DNA from: a bacterium
GTDB lineage: Bacteria; Patescibacteriota; Saccharimonadia; CAILAD01; GCA-016700035
Length of the DNA: 51,561 nt
Assembly (NCBI GenBank): GCA_020854115.1
Contig: JADZGC010000006.1
Location: 1 to 51,561, forward strand
Direction of reading: 5' to 3'
The notes below the pieces were generated by a model, which was not told where the DNA came from, did no database searches, and saw only the letters and a list, made by a program, of their open reading frames with translations. Shown one piece after another: positions 34,631 through 43,358 of this stretch. Within the stretch, counting starts at the first letter, position 1; the number at the start of each line of letters is the position of its first letter. The translations under genes and the position numbers were made by a program.

Positions 34631-34659
34631 ATACTAACAAATTTTGTACTATTTGTCAA
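34631..34659 (-). promoter_or_regulatory. Promoter of the LPXTG peptide gene
   Basis: On the minus strand TTGACA (34659-34654), 17-base spacer, TAGTAT (34636-34631) with TG extension. The spacer holds the near-palindrome ACAAAATTTGT. It resembles the GT2 operon promoter at 38456-38484 closely and lies back-to-back with the GH6 promoter. Confidence 0.75.
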
Positions 34660-34667
34660 CTATTTTC

Positions 34668-34697
34668 TTGACAGATTATTATCACCTGCCATACACT
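34668..34697 (+). promoter_or_regulatory. Promoter of the GH6 gene
   Basis: TTGACA (34668-34673), 18-base spacer, TACACT (34692-34697). The spacer contains TATTATCACCT (34677-34687), also found at the -10 of the GT2/deacetylase promoter. Confidence 0.55.
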
Positions 34698-34727
34698 AGA
34701 AAGCACAACTATTTTAGGGGGGTGGAG

Positions 34728-35861
34728 ATGCAATACAGCCGTTACAAATTACCTGTTATTACACTAACTGCTATATTTGTCTATATATCTGGAGCGTTAC
34801 TGGCTCCTTTTTCTATTCCCGCCCAGCTCGTATCGAGGATTAGCGCCAGGCCAGATAACAACACCCCTCAGCAAAATCAACCCCGGGCAGATCAGGCTAC
34901 CCCGCCACTTTCCCCACAGGCATCTTCCTCTGCTAGCCCCACGGCTTCTTCCACTGCAGCCCAAGCTTCAGGCCTACCAAAATCTGGCAATCCATTCATA
35001 GGGGAAAAACTGTACGTCAGCCCGTACAGTCCAGCTGCACGACAGCGGCAAGCCTGGGCTGGCTCTAGGCCAAGCGATGCAGCGCTTATGAACAAAATAG
35101 CAAGCAACCCTGTCGCGATCTGGCTCGGCGACTGGACGACGAACCCAAATGGCACCACGCGCTCGTTCATTAATGAAATACGCTCCGGAGGTGCCCTGCC
35201 CGTCTTTGTGTTATACAACATCCCAATCAGAGATTGCGGCAGCTATTCTGCCGGTGGTGCCTCCTCGGCGCAATCATATCAACAGTGGATACACGATATT
35301 CAAGCCGCCAGCGCTAATACAAAATCGATCTTTCTCCTTGAGCCAGATGCTCTGGCAGGGTGGGATTGCCTATCACCAGCCCAAAAAACAGAGCGAATCA
35401 ATCTCTTACGATATGCCGTAGATACCCTCACAAGCAGCCCCAATCACTACGTGTACCTGGATGCAGGAAATGCCCGATGGCACACGGCAGCCGAAGTAGC
35501 CAATCGCTTAAAACAGGTCGGCACGCAACGACTAAGCGGCATCAGCATCAACATTTCCAACTTCCTCACTACTGAAGAAAGTCGCTCGTACGGACAACAA
35601 ATCAGTCAGCTCAGTGGTGGGCTTGGTTTTGTCATCGATACGAGCCGCAATGGTCGTGGTCCTACCGCCGACCTAGACTGGTGCAATCCGCCCGACCGCG
35701 GACTCGGTGAAACACCAAAGGCCATGACCACAGACAGCCTCCATGCTCTCTTGTGGATCAAATACCCCGGAGAGTCAGATGGGTCGTGCAAAGGTGCTCC
35801 TACCGCTGGTGAGTGGTGGCCCGAATATGCTCTTGGGCTGGCAGCTCGAGCGAGCTTCTAA
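34728..35861 (+). CDS. Secreted glycoside hydrolase family 6 (endoglucanase/cellobiohydrolase type)
   Basis: 377 residues from ATG 34728, which AGGGGG six bases upstream supports over the earlier ATG. Residues 8-30 are a signal/anchor helix, and 40-85 a Ser/Ala/Pro/Thr linker. The GH6 domain shows IPIRDCGSYSAGG (Asp169), LLEPDALAGWDC (Asp207, the likely acid), FVIDTSRNG, DWCNPPDRGLG and LLWIKYPGESDGSC (Asp351, the family's putative base). It would cut beta-1,4-glucan by inversion outside the cell. It converges on the NodB deacetylase and GT2 synthase genes, so it may edit or release a polymer made by them instead of feeding on external cellulose. Confidence 0.9.
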   Translation: MQYSRYKLPVITLTAIFVYISGALLAPFSIPAQLVSRISARPDNNTPQQNQPRADQATPPLSPQASSSASPTASSTAAQASGLPKSGNPFIGEKLYVSPYSPAARQRQAWAGSRPSDAALMNKIASNPVAIWLGDWTTNPNGTTRSFINEIRSGGALPVFVLYNIPIRDCGSYSAGGASSAQSYQQWIHDIQAASANTKSIFLLEPDALAGWDCLSPAQKTERINLLRYAVDTLTSSPNHYVYLDAGNARWHTAAEVANRLKQVGTQRLSGISINISNFLTTEESRSYGQQISQLSGGLGFVIDTSRNGRGPTADLDWCNPPDRGLGETPKAMTTDSLHALLWIKYPGESDGSCKGAPTAGEWWPEYALGLAARASF

Positions 35862-35878
35862 GCTCATCCCGCTATAAT

Positions 35879-37267
35879 CTAGCGCTTTGTAAACTGGGCT
35901 TCAACCTGCGGCATTGTTTCACGAAGACCTTCTGAAATCGTTACAACCGGAATCTGCTCTTCATTAAGGATCTGCAATGTACGCTCCAGATCCTTAAGAT
36001 TAGCAGCATAAGCACTTTCGCTTTGATCACTCACTTCGTGATATACCAGAATAAGCCATAGCTTGTTTTCCTTGGCAAATCGCACGGCTGCAGCTATCTC
36101 TTCCGGCTTCGTAGTGAGCTCCACATTCATAACCTTGAGATTGTATCGATCAAATTGCGCTGTATTATACCCCGTATCAGTACCTCGATGACTGCGATAA
36201 CAGCTCTTTATGAGGGCCTCAGACCGTGCGTTTGTCCGTCCATATGGAGCAGCAAAATCGAACACACTCATGCCATAATAATCATTGAGGACGTCACGAC
36301 TTGACGCGAGAGAGCTTCTCACTCCATCTTCGCCTATCGTCGACAGATCTTCATGCTGCGCACTATGTGAACCAATATCATGTCCGGCTTCAGCAAATTT
36401 CTTCAGTTGATCCGACTTGAGATAGGCCTTATCTCCGATCGCACCACTCACGACATACTGAGTAGTTTTCACGTTGTACTTAGAGAATAACGGCAGACCG
36501 TTTGTATATATTGACTCCCAACCGTCATCGAAGGTCAGGCTCACTAACCCACGCTCCAGCTGTGGCAGTTCAGTCTTTACGAGCCTCCAATTATCCACGT
36601 CAAGCGTGCCATTCTCGGTCAATGCGTGGCCTACCGCGATTTGCTCAGCATGTATGGGGATTACAATTTCATATCGCAATTTGAGCCACTTCCCATTTGT
36701 AGGCTCACCTTTACCTAGCTGGATGTACACATGGCCGCCATCGCTCTGCGTGATATCGGCAATTACATCACTATATGTGTCACTCTTATACCAGTGCTCA
36801 ACGATGACCCGTTCGGCAGGCTTCACAGCCACAGCATTGCTAAGCCACTTCCCGTCACCACTCTTGCGGTTCCACATTATTATGCGTGCAGCATAGGCAT
36901 CATCATATCCTCCAACAATTTCGAATTGTGCATTGTTTTCTCCGAAAGTATTTTTTTGCCATGATACACCACGAGTTGCGAATGACGGATCAGTGATAAG
37001 ATTTTCTCCCTCGAGGGGCTGCGTGGCTGGATCTACATAGCTGATTTCTCGGTACAGTGGCTGCAATGGGCTCGCTTCGGTGAGCACGAGATACTGCGAA
37101 TCGGCTGGAGTACAGATAGCATTATCAGCAATCTCTTGCTGCTTCTTATTTGAAGCAAGCAGTTGCGCTACTTGACCGCGAGCAAACGAGAATACAGGCA
37201 TCAGGTGATACCCAAGAAATATTGCCGCCACCACATACATAAATATCTGGCCAAGCGTACGTTTCAT
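35879..37267 (-). CDS. Membrane-anchored polysaccharide deacetylase (NodB domain)
   Basis: 462 residues. N-terminal anchor at about 8-30. A beta-sandwich, carbohydrate-binding-like region spans about 90-230 (ITDPSFATRGVSWQKN to GTLDVDNWRLV). The NodB domain starts LVSLTFDDGW (metal-binding Asp-Asp at 247-248), then GSHSAQHEDL (His301, His305), FDFAAPYGR and a C-terminal LVYHEV. It should remove N- or O-acetyl groups from an extracellular polysaccharide in a metal-dependent way. Its ATG overlaps the GT2 stop by one base, so synthase and deacetylase are coupled, like PgaC/PgaB. Stop is 17 bases from the convergent GH6 stop. Confidence 0.92.
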   Translation of the reverse strand: MKRTLGQIFMYVVAAIFLGYHLMPVFSFARGQVAQLLASNKKQQEIADNAICTPADSQYLVLTEASPLQPLYREISYVDPATQPLEGENLITDPSFATRGVSWQKNTFGENNAQFEIVGGYDDAYAARIIMWNRKSGDGKWLSNAVAVKPAERVIVEHWYKSDTYSDVIADITQSDGGHVYIQLGKGEPTNGKWLKLRYEIVIPIHAEQIAVGHALTENGTLDVDNWRLVKTELPQLERGLVSLTFDDGWESIYTNGLPLFSKYNVKTTQYVVSGAIGDKAYLKSDQLKKFAEAGHDIGSHSAQHEDLSTIGEDGVRSSLASSRDVLNDYYGMSVFDFAAPYGRTNARSEALIKSCYRSHRGTDTGYNTAQFDRYNLKVMNVELTTKPEEIAAAVRFAKENKLWLILVYHEVSDQSESAYAANLKDLERTLQILNEEQIPVVTISEGLRETMPQVEAQFTKR

Positions 37268-38412
37268 TACGCGGCCTCCGCGATTTTATATCGGCGACCA
37301 GAGACACTCCATCCCTTAGAGTGCCCACGATGACGACGGAGAATGACTACTTCAACAAACGCTTTCAGATATACAAACATATTCGTAACTCTCAAGATAT
37401 AGAAGAGTGGGAATGCAGTAAGTACCTTGAAACGCTTATGCACAACTGCGCCCATCACGGTACTTGCGAAGAACAGACCAGCGTCTATCAGAAATGTCAG
37501 CGCAATCGCCTGAGCAGCGCCACCACGGATCAGTAATAATGGCAGCAAGACGAGAACATTGAAGTAATACAGAAACATCTCAAGTATCTGATAGCCAAGA
37601 TAAAAATCGATTCTTTGGGCACGCAAACCAACCTTACGATCGATAATGCCTCGCCAAAATCCACGATACCACCGTGTAATTTGCTTTACGTAATCACGGT
37701 AGTTCTTTGGATCTTGAGTTAGAGCGCGAGCCGTTGAGATATAGGCGATCTTACCAAGCCTATTTCGATGAATCTGCAAAGTAATATCAAAGTCTTCAGT
37801 GATGTTACCAGTCGTAAAATCAAGATGCTTTAAGATATCGGTACGAAAACAGCTCGTCGGACCTGGTATCACCGGAATAACTCCGAGCATATGCTGCACG
37901 CGACGCATAATCTCTTGCCCAAATGCATACTCATAGGCGCGATATCGTGATATCCAACCCCCATCTAACGACTTCACATAGCCTGCTGCAGCGACATATT
38001 TATCGCTATCGAGATTCTTACGAAAATCATCGAAGTAATTATTTTCAAACGTCGAATCAGCATCGGCGATATGGAGCCACTGATATGTACGCTCAATCTT
38101 AAAAGCCTTGATCGCCTTGAGAATAGCACCAGCTTTTCCTGAACGCTTGACGGTCAATACATTCTTTTTACCAATAAGTTCTTCTGCAAGCTTGACGGTG
38201 TTGTCAGTCGAGGCATCGTTGACAACATATATGTGCTTAGCGGGCATACCTGATTGTATAGCGGATTTGATGGTATGCTGAATCACCAGCTCCTCGTTGT
38301 GACCTGGGATCAATAATGCCAGCACCTGCTTCGGCTTATATGTAATAGGCAGGGTTAGCTCTGTGCCGTCAATCGGCGTTATAGTCTGGGCTACAAAAAT
38401 CTGTTTCATCAT
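37267..38412 (-). CDS. Processive family 2 glycosyltransferase (PgaC/hyaluronan/cellulose synthase type)
   Basis: 381 residues from ATG 38412 (AGGTGA seven bases upstream; the frame's TTG at 38484 is the -35 box). All processive GT2 motifs are present: LIPGHNEE, VVNDAST (Asp66), HIADADS (117-119), NITEDFD (205-207) and QITRW (244-248). Three hydrophobic segments follow, about 275-365, which would form the membrane part. It polymerises a beta-linked glycan at the membrane, UDP-GlcNAc or UDP-glucose being the likely donor. The coupled deacetylase favours poly-GlcNAc, the neighbouring GH6 favours a glucan. It could not be decided from sequence alone. Confidence 0.9.
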   Translation of the reverse strand: MMKQIFVAQTITPIDGTELTLPITYKPKQVLALLIPGHNEELVIQHTIKSAIQSGMPAKHIYVVNDASTDNTVKLAEELIGKKNVLTVKRSGKAGAILKAIKAFKIERTYQWLHIADADSTFENNYFDDFRKNLDSDKYVAAAGYVKSLDGGWISRYRAYEYAFGQEIMRRVQHMLGVIPVIPGPTSCFRTDILKHLDFTTGNITEDFDITLQIHRNRLGKIAYISTARALTQDPKNYRDYVKQITRWYRGFWRGIIDRKVGLRAQRIDFYLGYQILEMFLYYFNVLVLLPLLLIRGGAAQAIALTFLIDAGLFFASTVMGAVVHKRFKVLTAFPLFYILRVTNMFVYLKAFVEVVILRRHRGHSKGWSVSGRRYKIAEAA

Positions 38413-38450
38413 AAGAAAATCACCTCTCCTTTTACTCTCTAGCGGTGAAT

Positions 38451-38484
38451 AGGTGATAATACCAAATTTTTGTCTATTTGTCAA
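38451..38484 (-). promoter_or_regulatory. Promoter of the GT2-deacetylase operon
   Basis: On the minus strand TTGACA (38484-38479), 17-base spacer, TATTAT (38461-38456). TATTATCACCT spans the -10, and ATCACCT recurs inverted at 38419-38425 next to the Shine-Dalgarno. The spacer AATAGACAAAAATTTGG is nearly that of the LPXTG peptide promoter. Confidence 0.75.
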
Positions 38485-38508
38485 TAGTCTTTATGCTTAC
38501 GCTTGGCG

Positions 38509-38514
38509 TATAAT
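38509..38514 (+). promoter_or_regulatory. -10 of the prepilin operon (leaderless)
   Basis: Perfect TATAAT, eight bases before ATG 38523, with no Shine-Dalgarno. No clear -35. It drives the three overlapping prepilin-like genes. Confidence 0.6.
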
Positions 38515-38522
38515 AGTTGAAT

Positions 38523-39878
38523 ATGGCAACCCGTGCGCGCCACTCTGCTGGCTACACCATCATTGAAGCCTTGATAGGAATCACAATTCTGACCATGGTG
38601 ACCCTTGCTCTATTTGCAGTCATGACCGCAAATCTCACCACCTTGTTTCAAAGTCGCGCGCGCGGTATCGCGCTCGCCATCGCTCAGGAAAAGCTTGAAA
38701 ATCTAAAAAATCTTCCATACGATTCGCTCGCCACGCAATCCGGCACGATCTATCCAGCCGGAACTATCCCTGACAACGAAACGATTATTCGCAACGGACT
38801 GACATTTAAGGTACATACGGATATTCGTTACGTCGATAACAGCTACGATGGAAATGTCACCGGTACAGTTCAAGGCAAGCCTACCGATCTTTATTCATAC
38901 GACTATAAAAAAGTGACTATCCAGGTCAGCACACCCACTGGCTCTGCGCAACTTGCAGAATTATCTTCGGATATCGCCGCCAAGGCTGCAGAAACTGCTG
39001 GGAATACTGGGGTTTTATTAATTAAGGCAATCAATGCGTCCGGTAATCCAGTAGAAGGAGCCACGGTACAGATCACCAATACCAACCCTAATCCAGATGT
39101 CGCAATTACTACCACTACCGATATCCAAGGCCAGGTCATCATCCCAAAGCTACCACCAGACACAAACCCCGGCTATCACGTCACGGTATCAAAGGCAGGT
39201 TATAGTAGCGACCAAACATTCGCCATCGACGCCCAGCACCCTACTCCCGCAAACCCTGACTTTGCTATGCTCGCACAGCAAATCACAACCAAAACGTTTA
39301 CCATAGACCAGTTAGCTAACCTTTCTCTCAATATAATCGATCAAGCAGGCAATCCGCTCATTAGTCAAAGCGTATCAACCCACGGCCAGAAAATAACCAA
39401 TAATACGCCGGTTGTATACAAAATTTCGCAAACCATCAGTACCGATTCACAAGGAGTGGTCCAGTTTAATCTGATTGACTGGGACAGTTACACCCTATCG
39501 ATCCCGGGATACACGATCTTGAGTACAAGCCCTTTGGCTCCAATTACAGTAGCTCCCAACACTCTCGTCACCGCCTCGGTCATAGCTGCGACATCACCGA
39601 CACTATTCCCCATCATTACTTCTGTCACGCCGGCGAACAGCGCACCAAGCGCCAATGTAACGATCGACGTAACAGGTTCAAATTTTAACGACTCATCAAC
39701 AATAATTCTGAGAAAATCAGGTGAGCCAGATCGGTCGGCCACAAGCGTGACATATACCGGTCCCGACACGCTGAGCGGAATCTTTGACCTTTCATCTGCC
39801 AATGGAAGTTACGACCTACTGATTACTACCAGTGGTCGGACAACGACACAAAAAAATGCCGTGGTGGTTTCACCATGA
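38523..39878 (+). CDS. Large type IV prepilin-like protein with Ig-like domains
   Basis: 451 residues. SAGYTIIEALIGITILTMVTLAL at about 8-30 is a type III prepilin signal: cleavage after Gly, Glu at +5, then the hydrophobic helix. A pseudopilin-like part follows to ~140. Then come repeated beta domains: one carboxypeptidase-regulatory-like (VLLIKAINASGNPVEGATVQ), one of similar kind (LSLNIIDQAGNPLISQSV) and a TIG/IPT-like domain (PIITSVTPANSAPSANVTI...GSNF). Such a layout suggests a tip or minor pilin with adhesive modules. It overlaps the next gene (ATGA), so the trio is co-translated. No Shine-Dalgarno; the start follows a TATAAT. Confidence 0.88.
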   Translation: MATRARHSAGYTIIEALIGITILTMVTLALFAVMTANLTTLFQSRARGIALAIAQEKLENLKNLPYDSLATQSGTIYPAGTIPDNETIIRNGLTFKVHTDIRYVDNSYDGNVTGTVQGKPTDLYSYDYKKVTIQVSTPTGSAQLAELSSDIAAKAAETAGNTGVLLIKAINASGNPVEGATVQITNTNPNPDVAITTTTDIQGQVIIPKLPPDTNPGYHVTVSKAGYSSDQTFAIDAQHPTPANPDFAMLAQQITTKTFTIDQLANLSLNIIDQAGNPLISQSVSTHGQKITNNTPVVYKISQTISTDSQGVVQFNLIDWDSYTLSIPGYTILSTSPLAPITVAPNTLVTASVIAATSPTLFPIITSVTPANSAPSANVTIDVTGSNFNDSSTIILRKSGEPDRSATSVTYTGPDTLSGIFDLSSANGSYDLLITTSGRTTTQKNAVVVSP

Positions 39879-40450
39879 AAAAACGTGGCTATACGCTTAT
39901 CGAATTGCTTGTCGTTACGCCAATACTGGTCATTGCCAGCTTTATTGCATTTATTATCATCTTGCGTGGCTGGCAAGCCTACCAACTGAGCGTAGCGCAA
40001 GCTGATGCAAGTTATATTTTAACGAATTCTCTAGACCGCGTTAGTCGTGTCCTCAGATCTACCAATACCATTATCGCCGCCACCGATAATGATCTCACCG
40101 TCGAATCATATTTTAGTCCGCGTGATAGCGTTCCTGATCACGCTCGATACTATCTACAGAATGGCAAGCTACTAGTTGATGTTACTCCAGCCAGTGGTAC
40201 GGCCCCAAATTTCACATATAATCCTGCTGACACCCGTACGATCACCATTACCAGTACCACAAACATCGACGGACAACCACTCTTTAAGTATTATGACCAA
40301 AATGGCGCGTCGCTTTCATCCCCATACACCCTCACTGCAATTACCAAAATCGAGATTACTCTATCGGTCAACCCTAAGCCGTCAGTCCTGAAGACTAATC
40401 AAGTAACGAGCACACAGGTGCAGCTTCGAAACAGAAAGACTAACTTATGA
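39875..40450 (+). CDS. Type IV minor prepilin / pseudopilin
   Basis: 191 residues. KKRGYTLIELLVVTPILVIASFI is a canonical prepilin leader, with cleavage after Gly5 and Glu at +5. An alpha-helical stalk follows and then a short beta domain. PilJ/PilW-like by size and by position between the other two. Starts in an ATGA overlap with the upstream gene and ends in another with the downstream gene. Confidence 0.9.
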   Translation: MKKRGYTLIELLVVTPILVIASFIAFIIILRGWQAYQLSVAQADASYILTNSLDRVSRVLRSTNTIIAATDNDLTVESYFSPRDSVPDHARYYLQNGKLLVDVTPASGTAPNFTYNPADTRTITITSTTNIDGQPLFKYYDQNGASLSSPYTLTAITKIEITLSVNPKPSVLKTNQVTSTQVQLRNRKTNL

Positions 40451-41865
40451 GCAAGTACCCTCTCGCAAACGCCAAAGGTATGTCCTTATACCAGGTCATT
40501 ATCACGTCAACCATAATGCTCGCAATCTGCGTGGCGGTTGCAACCTTAGTATTTGCAGCATTACGTTTTAGTCGCACCACGGCACGTGCTGTTTCGGCTA
40601 CCTACATCGCTGAAGCTGGAATCAATTATTACCTCTGGCATTTGAGCCATAACGTCACTGATTATTGTGACGGCAATCCATGTGGTACCCTAGGTTCATC
40701 CGGGTATGGTCCATTCACATACGACTATACAAATGATAATGGTCAAAAACTCGGTTCTTATAGTATCTATGTCAAGCCTCCGTCTGGCTCAACGGGCTAT
40801 GTAACCATTACCTCCGTGGGGACGGCAATCGGCGGCACCCAAAAGCGTACGCTACAAGCAGCTATCGCAATCCCCTCCTTTGCTCAATATTCCATACTCA
40901 CAAACACAGAAATTTGGATAGGCCCAAATGAAACCGTAGACGGCGCATTGCACAGCAATATAGGCGTCCACTTCGACGGCATCGGCAATGATACGATTTC
41001 TTCTGCCCAGGCAAGCTATAACCCAAGCAGTCAATTCGGCGGGAATGGATCCACTCAGAACGGCGTCTGGGGTAATGGGACACCAAACAATCTGTGGAAG
41101 TACCCCGTACCCCCGGTCGACTTTCAGTCTGTCACTACCGATCTCGTAAAATTTAAAGCTGACGCTCAGTCTGGCGGTGCATACCTATCCCCCACAAGCC
41201 CAAGTAATCCAACAAGTAAGCTAGGGTATTATCTTGAACTCCGTGGTGATGGCGGGATTGATGTTTATCGACTCACCCGTGAACAATGTACAAGTACAAA
41301 TCGAACATTCGTACAAACCTTAGCTCACCCTGCAAACAATCAGCTATTTGTCGAAGATAATGTCTGGATTAGATCTAAACCTGGAGAGACGATGCCCGGC
41401 CGTCTCACTATTGCCGCAGCTTACTTGCCCGCAAACGCGAGTACGTACAAAACCATTACCATTATGGGAGATATCAAATACACAGCAAAAGATGGATCGG
41501 CTGCATTAGGACTCATCGCACAGAAAGATGTAAAGGTATCTCGTCAAGCACCGTCCACACTTGAAATAAATGGCGCCCTACTCGCCCAAAATGGCCATGT
41601 CTGGTACCAAAAAAACACCCTCAGTGGCACCTCCTGTAATCAGTCGGTCAAAACCAGTATCTCTCTATATGGTGCGATCGCGACAAATCAATATTGGACT
41701 TGGACGTACGTAACGGGATCAAATGGTAACTACATTACAATCGATGGCTACAATACGACGACGAACAGCTACGACAAGAACCTACGCCTAACCCCGCCAC
41801 CATCATTTCCGCTTACTGGTAGCTTCTCGATTCTCAATTATCGTGAACTTCTCCAGGGTCCGTAA
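40447..41865 (+). CDS. PilX/DUF4900-like pilus-associated protein
   Basis: 472 residues. AKGMSLYQVIITSTIMLAICVAV (about 9-31) resembles a prepilin leader, but position +5 after the Gly is Gln instead of the usual Glu. The mature part is large, with a repeated, Gly/Asn/Ser-rich beta architecture (LQAAIAIPSFAQYSILTNTEIWIGPNETVDGALHSN), like DUF4900/PilX-type proteins. Three cysteine pairs are possible (CDGNPC, C279/C384 region). It closes the prepilin operon and is 13 bases from the convergent gltX stop. Probably a minor pilin or assembly-initiation protein. Confidence 0.78.
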   Translation: MSKYPLANAKGMSLYQVIITSTIMLAICVAVATLVFAALRFSRTTARAVSATYIAEAGINYYLWHLSHNVTDYCDGNPCGTLGSSGYGPFTYDYTNDNGQKLGSYSIYVKPPSGSTGYVTITSVGTAIGGTQKRTLQAAIAIPSFAQYSILTNTEIWIGPNETVDGALHSNIGVHFDGIGNDTISSAQASYNPSSQFGGNGSTQNGVWGNGTPNNLWKYPVPPVDFQSVTTDLVKFKADAQSGGAYLSPTSPSNPTSKLGYYLELRGDGGIDVYRLTREQCTSTNRTFVQTLAHPANNQLFVEDNVWIRSKPGETMPGRLTIAAAYLPANASTYKTITIMGDIKYTAKDGSAALGLIAQKDVKVSRQAPSTLEINGALLAQNGHVWYQKNTLSGTSCNQSVKTSISLYGAIATNQYWTWTYVTGSNGNYITIDGYNTTTNSYDKNLRLTPPPSFPLTGSFSILNYRELLQGP

Positions 41866-41878
41866 GGAGCTAGAACAC

Positions 41879-43336
41879 TTAAAGTACAGCGTTGAGTTTA
41901 CGCAGACGAACAAGTGACTCCTTAATCGTCAACGTATGAATAGTTTCAAATAAGCCCGGCGCAGCTGTTCTACCGGTAATCCCAATACGAATCGTCGAGA
42001 AGAAATCACCGACTTTAATACCCTCACGCCCAACCACATCACGCAAGGCCTGCTCTATCGCTAATTCAGTATCATCACACTCTGCTAACGCAGCAATCGC
42101 AAGCTCGATATAACTTTTGACCGTATCTACTGCCAGCTTCTTGGTCGCCAACTCTGCTGACTGCTTCGGTCTTGGCTGACTGAAGAAAAAGCCAACTACA
42201 TCGGGTAGCTCCGCAAAAGACTTGATACGATCCCGCTCAAGGAGCACAACCTCGCGCAAATTATCCCCCACCTTGACCCCCGCCGCATGCAATTCTCTCT
42301 CAGCTCTTTTTACATATTCATCCTCCGTAAGTTTCTCACGGATATACACGCCATTCAGCCAATTCAAGCGCTCCATATCAAACTTCGCCGGGCTCTTCTG
42401 GATTCTATCCAATGAGAACTTCTCGATCATTTCTTCGAGCGTGAATACCTCTTGCTCAGTACCATCATTCCATCCGAGCAACGCGAGAAAATTCAATAAT
42501 GCCTCGGGAAGATAGCCCTTCTCGCGATATTGAAGAGCATCAGTATCACCATGACGCTTAGACAACTTTGACCCATCATTTCCAAGAATAACCGGCAGAT
42601 GCGCCCAAACAGGTCGATCGTAACCCAAGGCATCATAGAGCAAGGCATGCTTGGGCATCGAACTAATAAATTCATCGCCGCGCATGACATGGGAGATCTG
42701 CATATGATGATCATCAACAATATTTGCAAAATTGTACGTCGGAAACCCATCAGCCTTCATAAGAATAAAGTCATCAACAACCGACAGTGCAGCCGATCCC
42801 TGACCCCGCACCTCGTCCTGCCATGATACCTCATGAATACCCAAGTGCTTCCCAACCGCCTCAATATCCAAACGAATTGGTAGCGCACCCGAATCTCCTG
42901 CCCGACCGTTCGCTGGTTCCATAGAGCGTCGATAGACAAAAGGTCGTTTCTCGGCGATTGCCGCATCACGCAAGACGATAAATTCATCAGGTGCAATTAT
43001 GCTTTTGTATGCCAGGCCAGCATCGACTAGCTGTTGCACAACCTCACCATACTTTGGCAATCGTTCTGACTGGATATAGGGACCGACGTCACCAGTGTGC
43101 TCCCCGGCCCAATAGCCTTCATCAGGCCGCAGTCCAAGCCAATCGAGAACCTCGACTATCTGCCCGACGCCAGCTTCCACGAACCGCTCTCGATCAGTAT
43201 CTTCGAGCCGCAAGATAAATGTACCATTGTGTCGCTTCGCAAAAAGAAAATTAAATAATGCGGTACGCACTCCACCAATATGCAAAAACCCCGTCGGTGA
43301 CGGGCAAAAACGGACACGTACTGGATGCTTACTCAT
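41879..43336 (-). CDS. gltX: Glutamyl-tRNA synthetase
   Basis: Charges tRNA-Glu. 485 residues, class I aminoacyl-tRNA synthetase. The HIGH-type motif is PTGFLHIGGVRTALFNFLFA, and KMSKS reads GSKLSKRHGD. The C-terminal anticodon-binding helical domain is present. The enzyme may be non-discriminating and also load tRNA-Gln, as in most bacteria without GlnRS, but that cannot be seen here. TGA-TATAAT ends six bases before ATG, so the mRNA is leaderless and independent of the genes upstream. Confidence 0.97.
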   Translation of the reverse strand: MSKHPVRVRFCPSPTGFLHIGGVRTALFNFLFAKRHNGTFILRLEDTDRERFVEAGVGQIVEVLDWLGLRPDEGYWAGEHTGDVGPYIQSERLPKYGEVVQQLVDAGLAYKSIIAPDEFIVLRDAAIAEKRPFVYRRSMEPANGRAGDSGALPIRLDIEAVGKHLGIHEVSWQDEVRGQGSAALSVVDDFILMKADGFPTYNFANIVDDHHMQISHVMRGDEFISSMPKHALLYDALGYDRPVWAHLPVILGNDGSKLSKRHGDTDALQYREKGYLPEALLNFLALLGWNDGTEQEVFTLEEMIEKFSLDRIQKSPAKFDMERLNWLNGVYIREKLTEDEYVKRAERELHAAGVKVGDNLREVVLLERDRIKSFAELPDVVGFFFSQPRPKQSAELATKKLAVDTVKSYIELAIAALAECDDTELAIEQALRDVVGREGIKVGDFFSTIRIGITGRTAAPGLFETIHTLTIKESLVRLRKLNAVL

Positions 43337-43342
43337 ACCGGC

Positions 43343-43348
43343 ATTATA
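43343..43348 (-). promoter_or_regulatory. Extended -10 of gltX (leaderless)
   Basis: TGA-TATAAT on the minus strand, six bases before the gltX ATG; the clearest leaderless signal in the window. Confidence 0.65.
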
Positions 43349-43358
43349 TCAGATCAGA

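Noticed and set aside
38413-38484. N-terminal extension of the GT2 synthase from TTG 38484
   Set aside because: That TTG is part of the -35 box TTGACA of the gene's own promoter.
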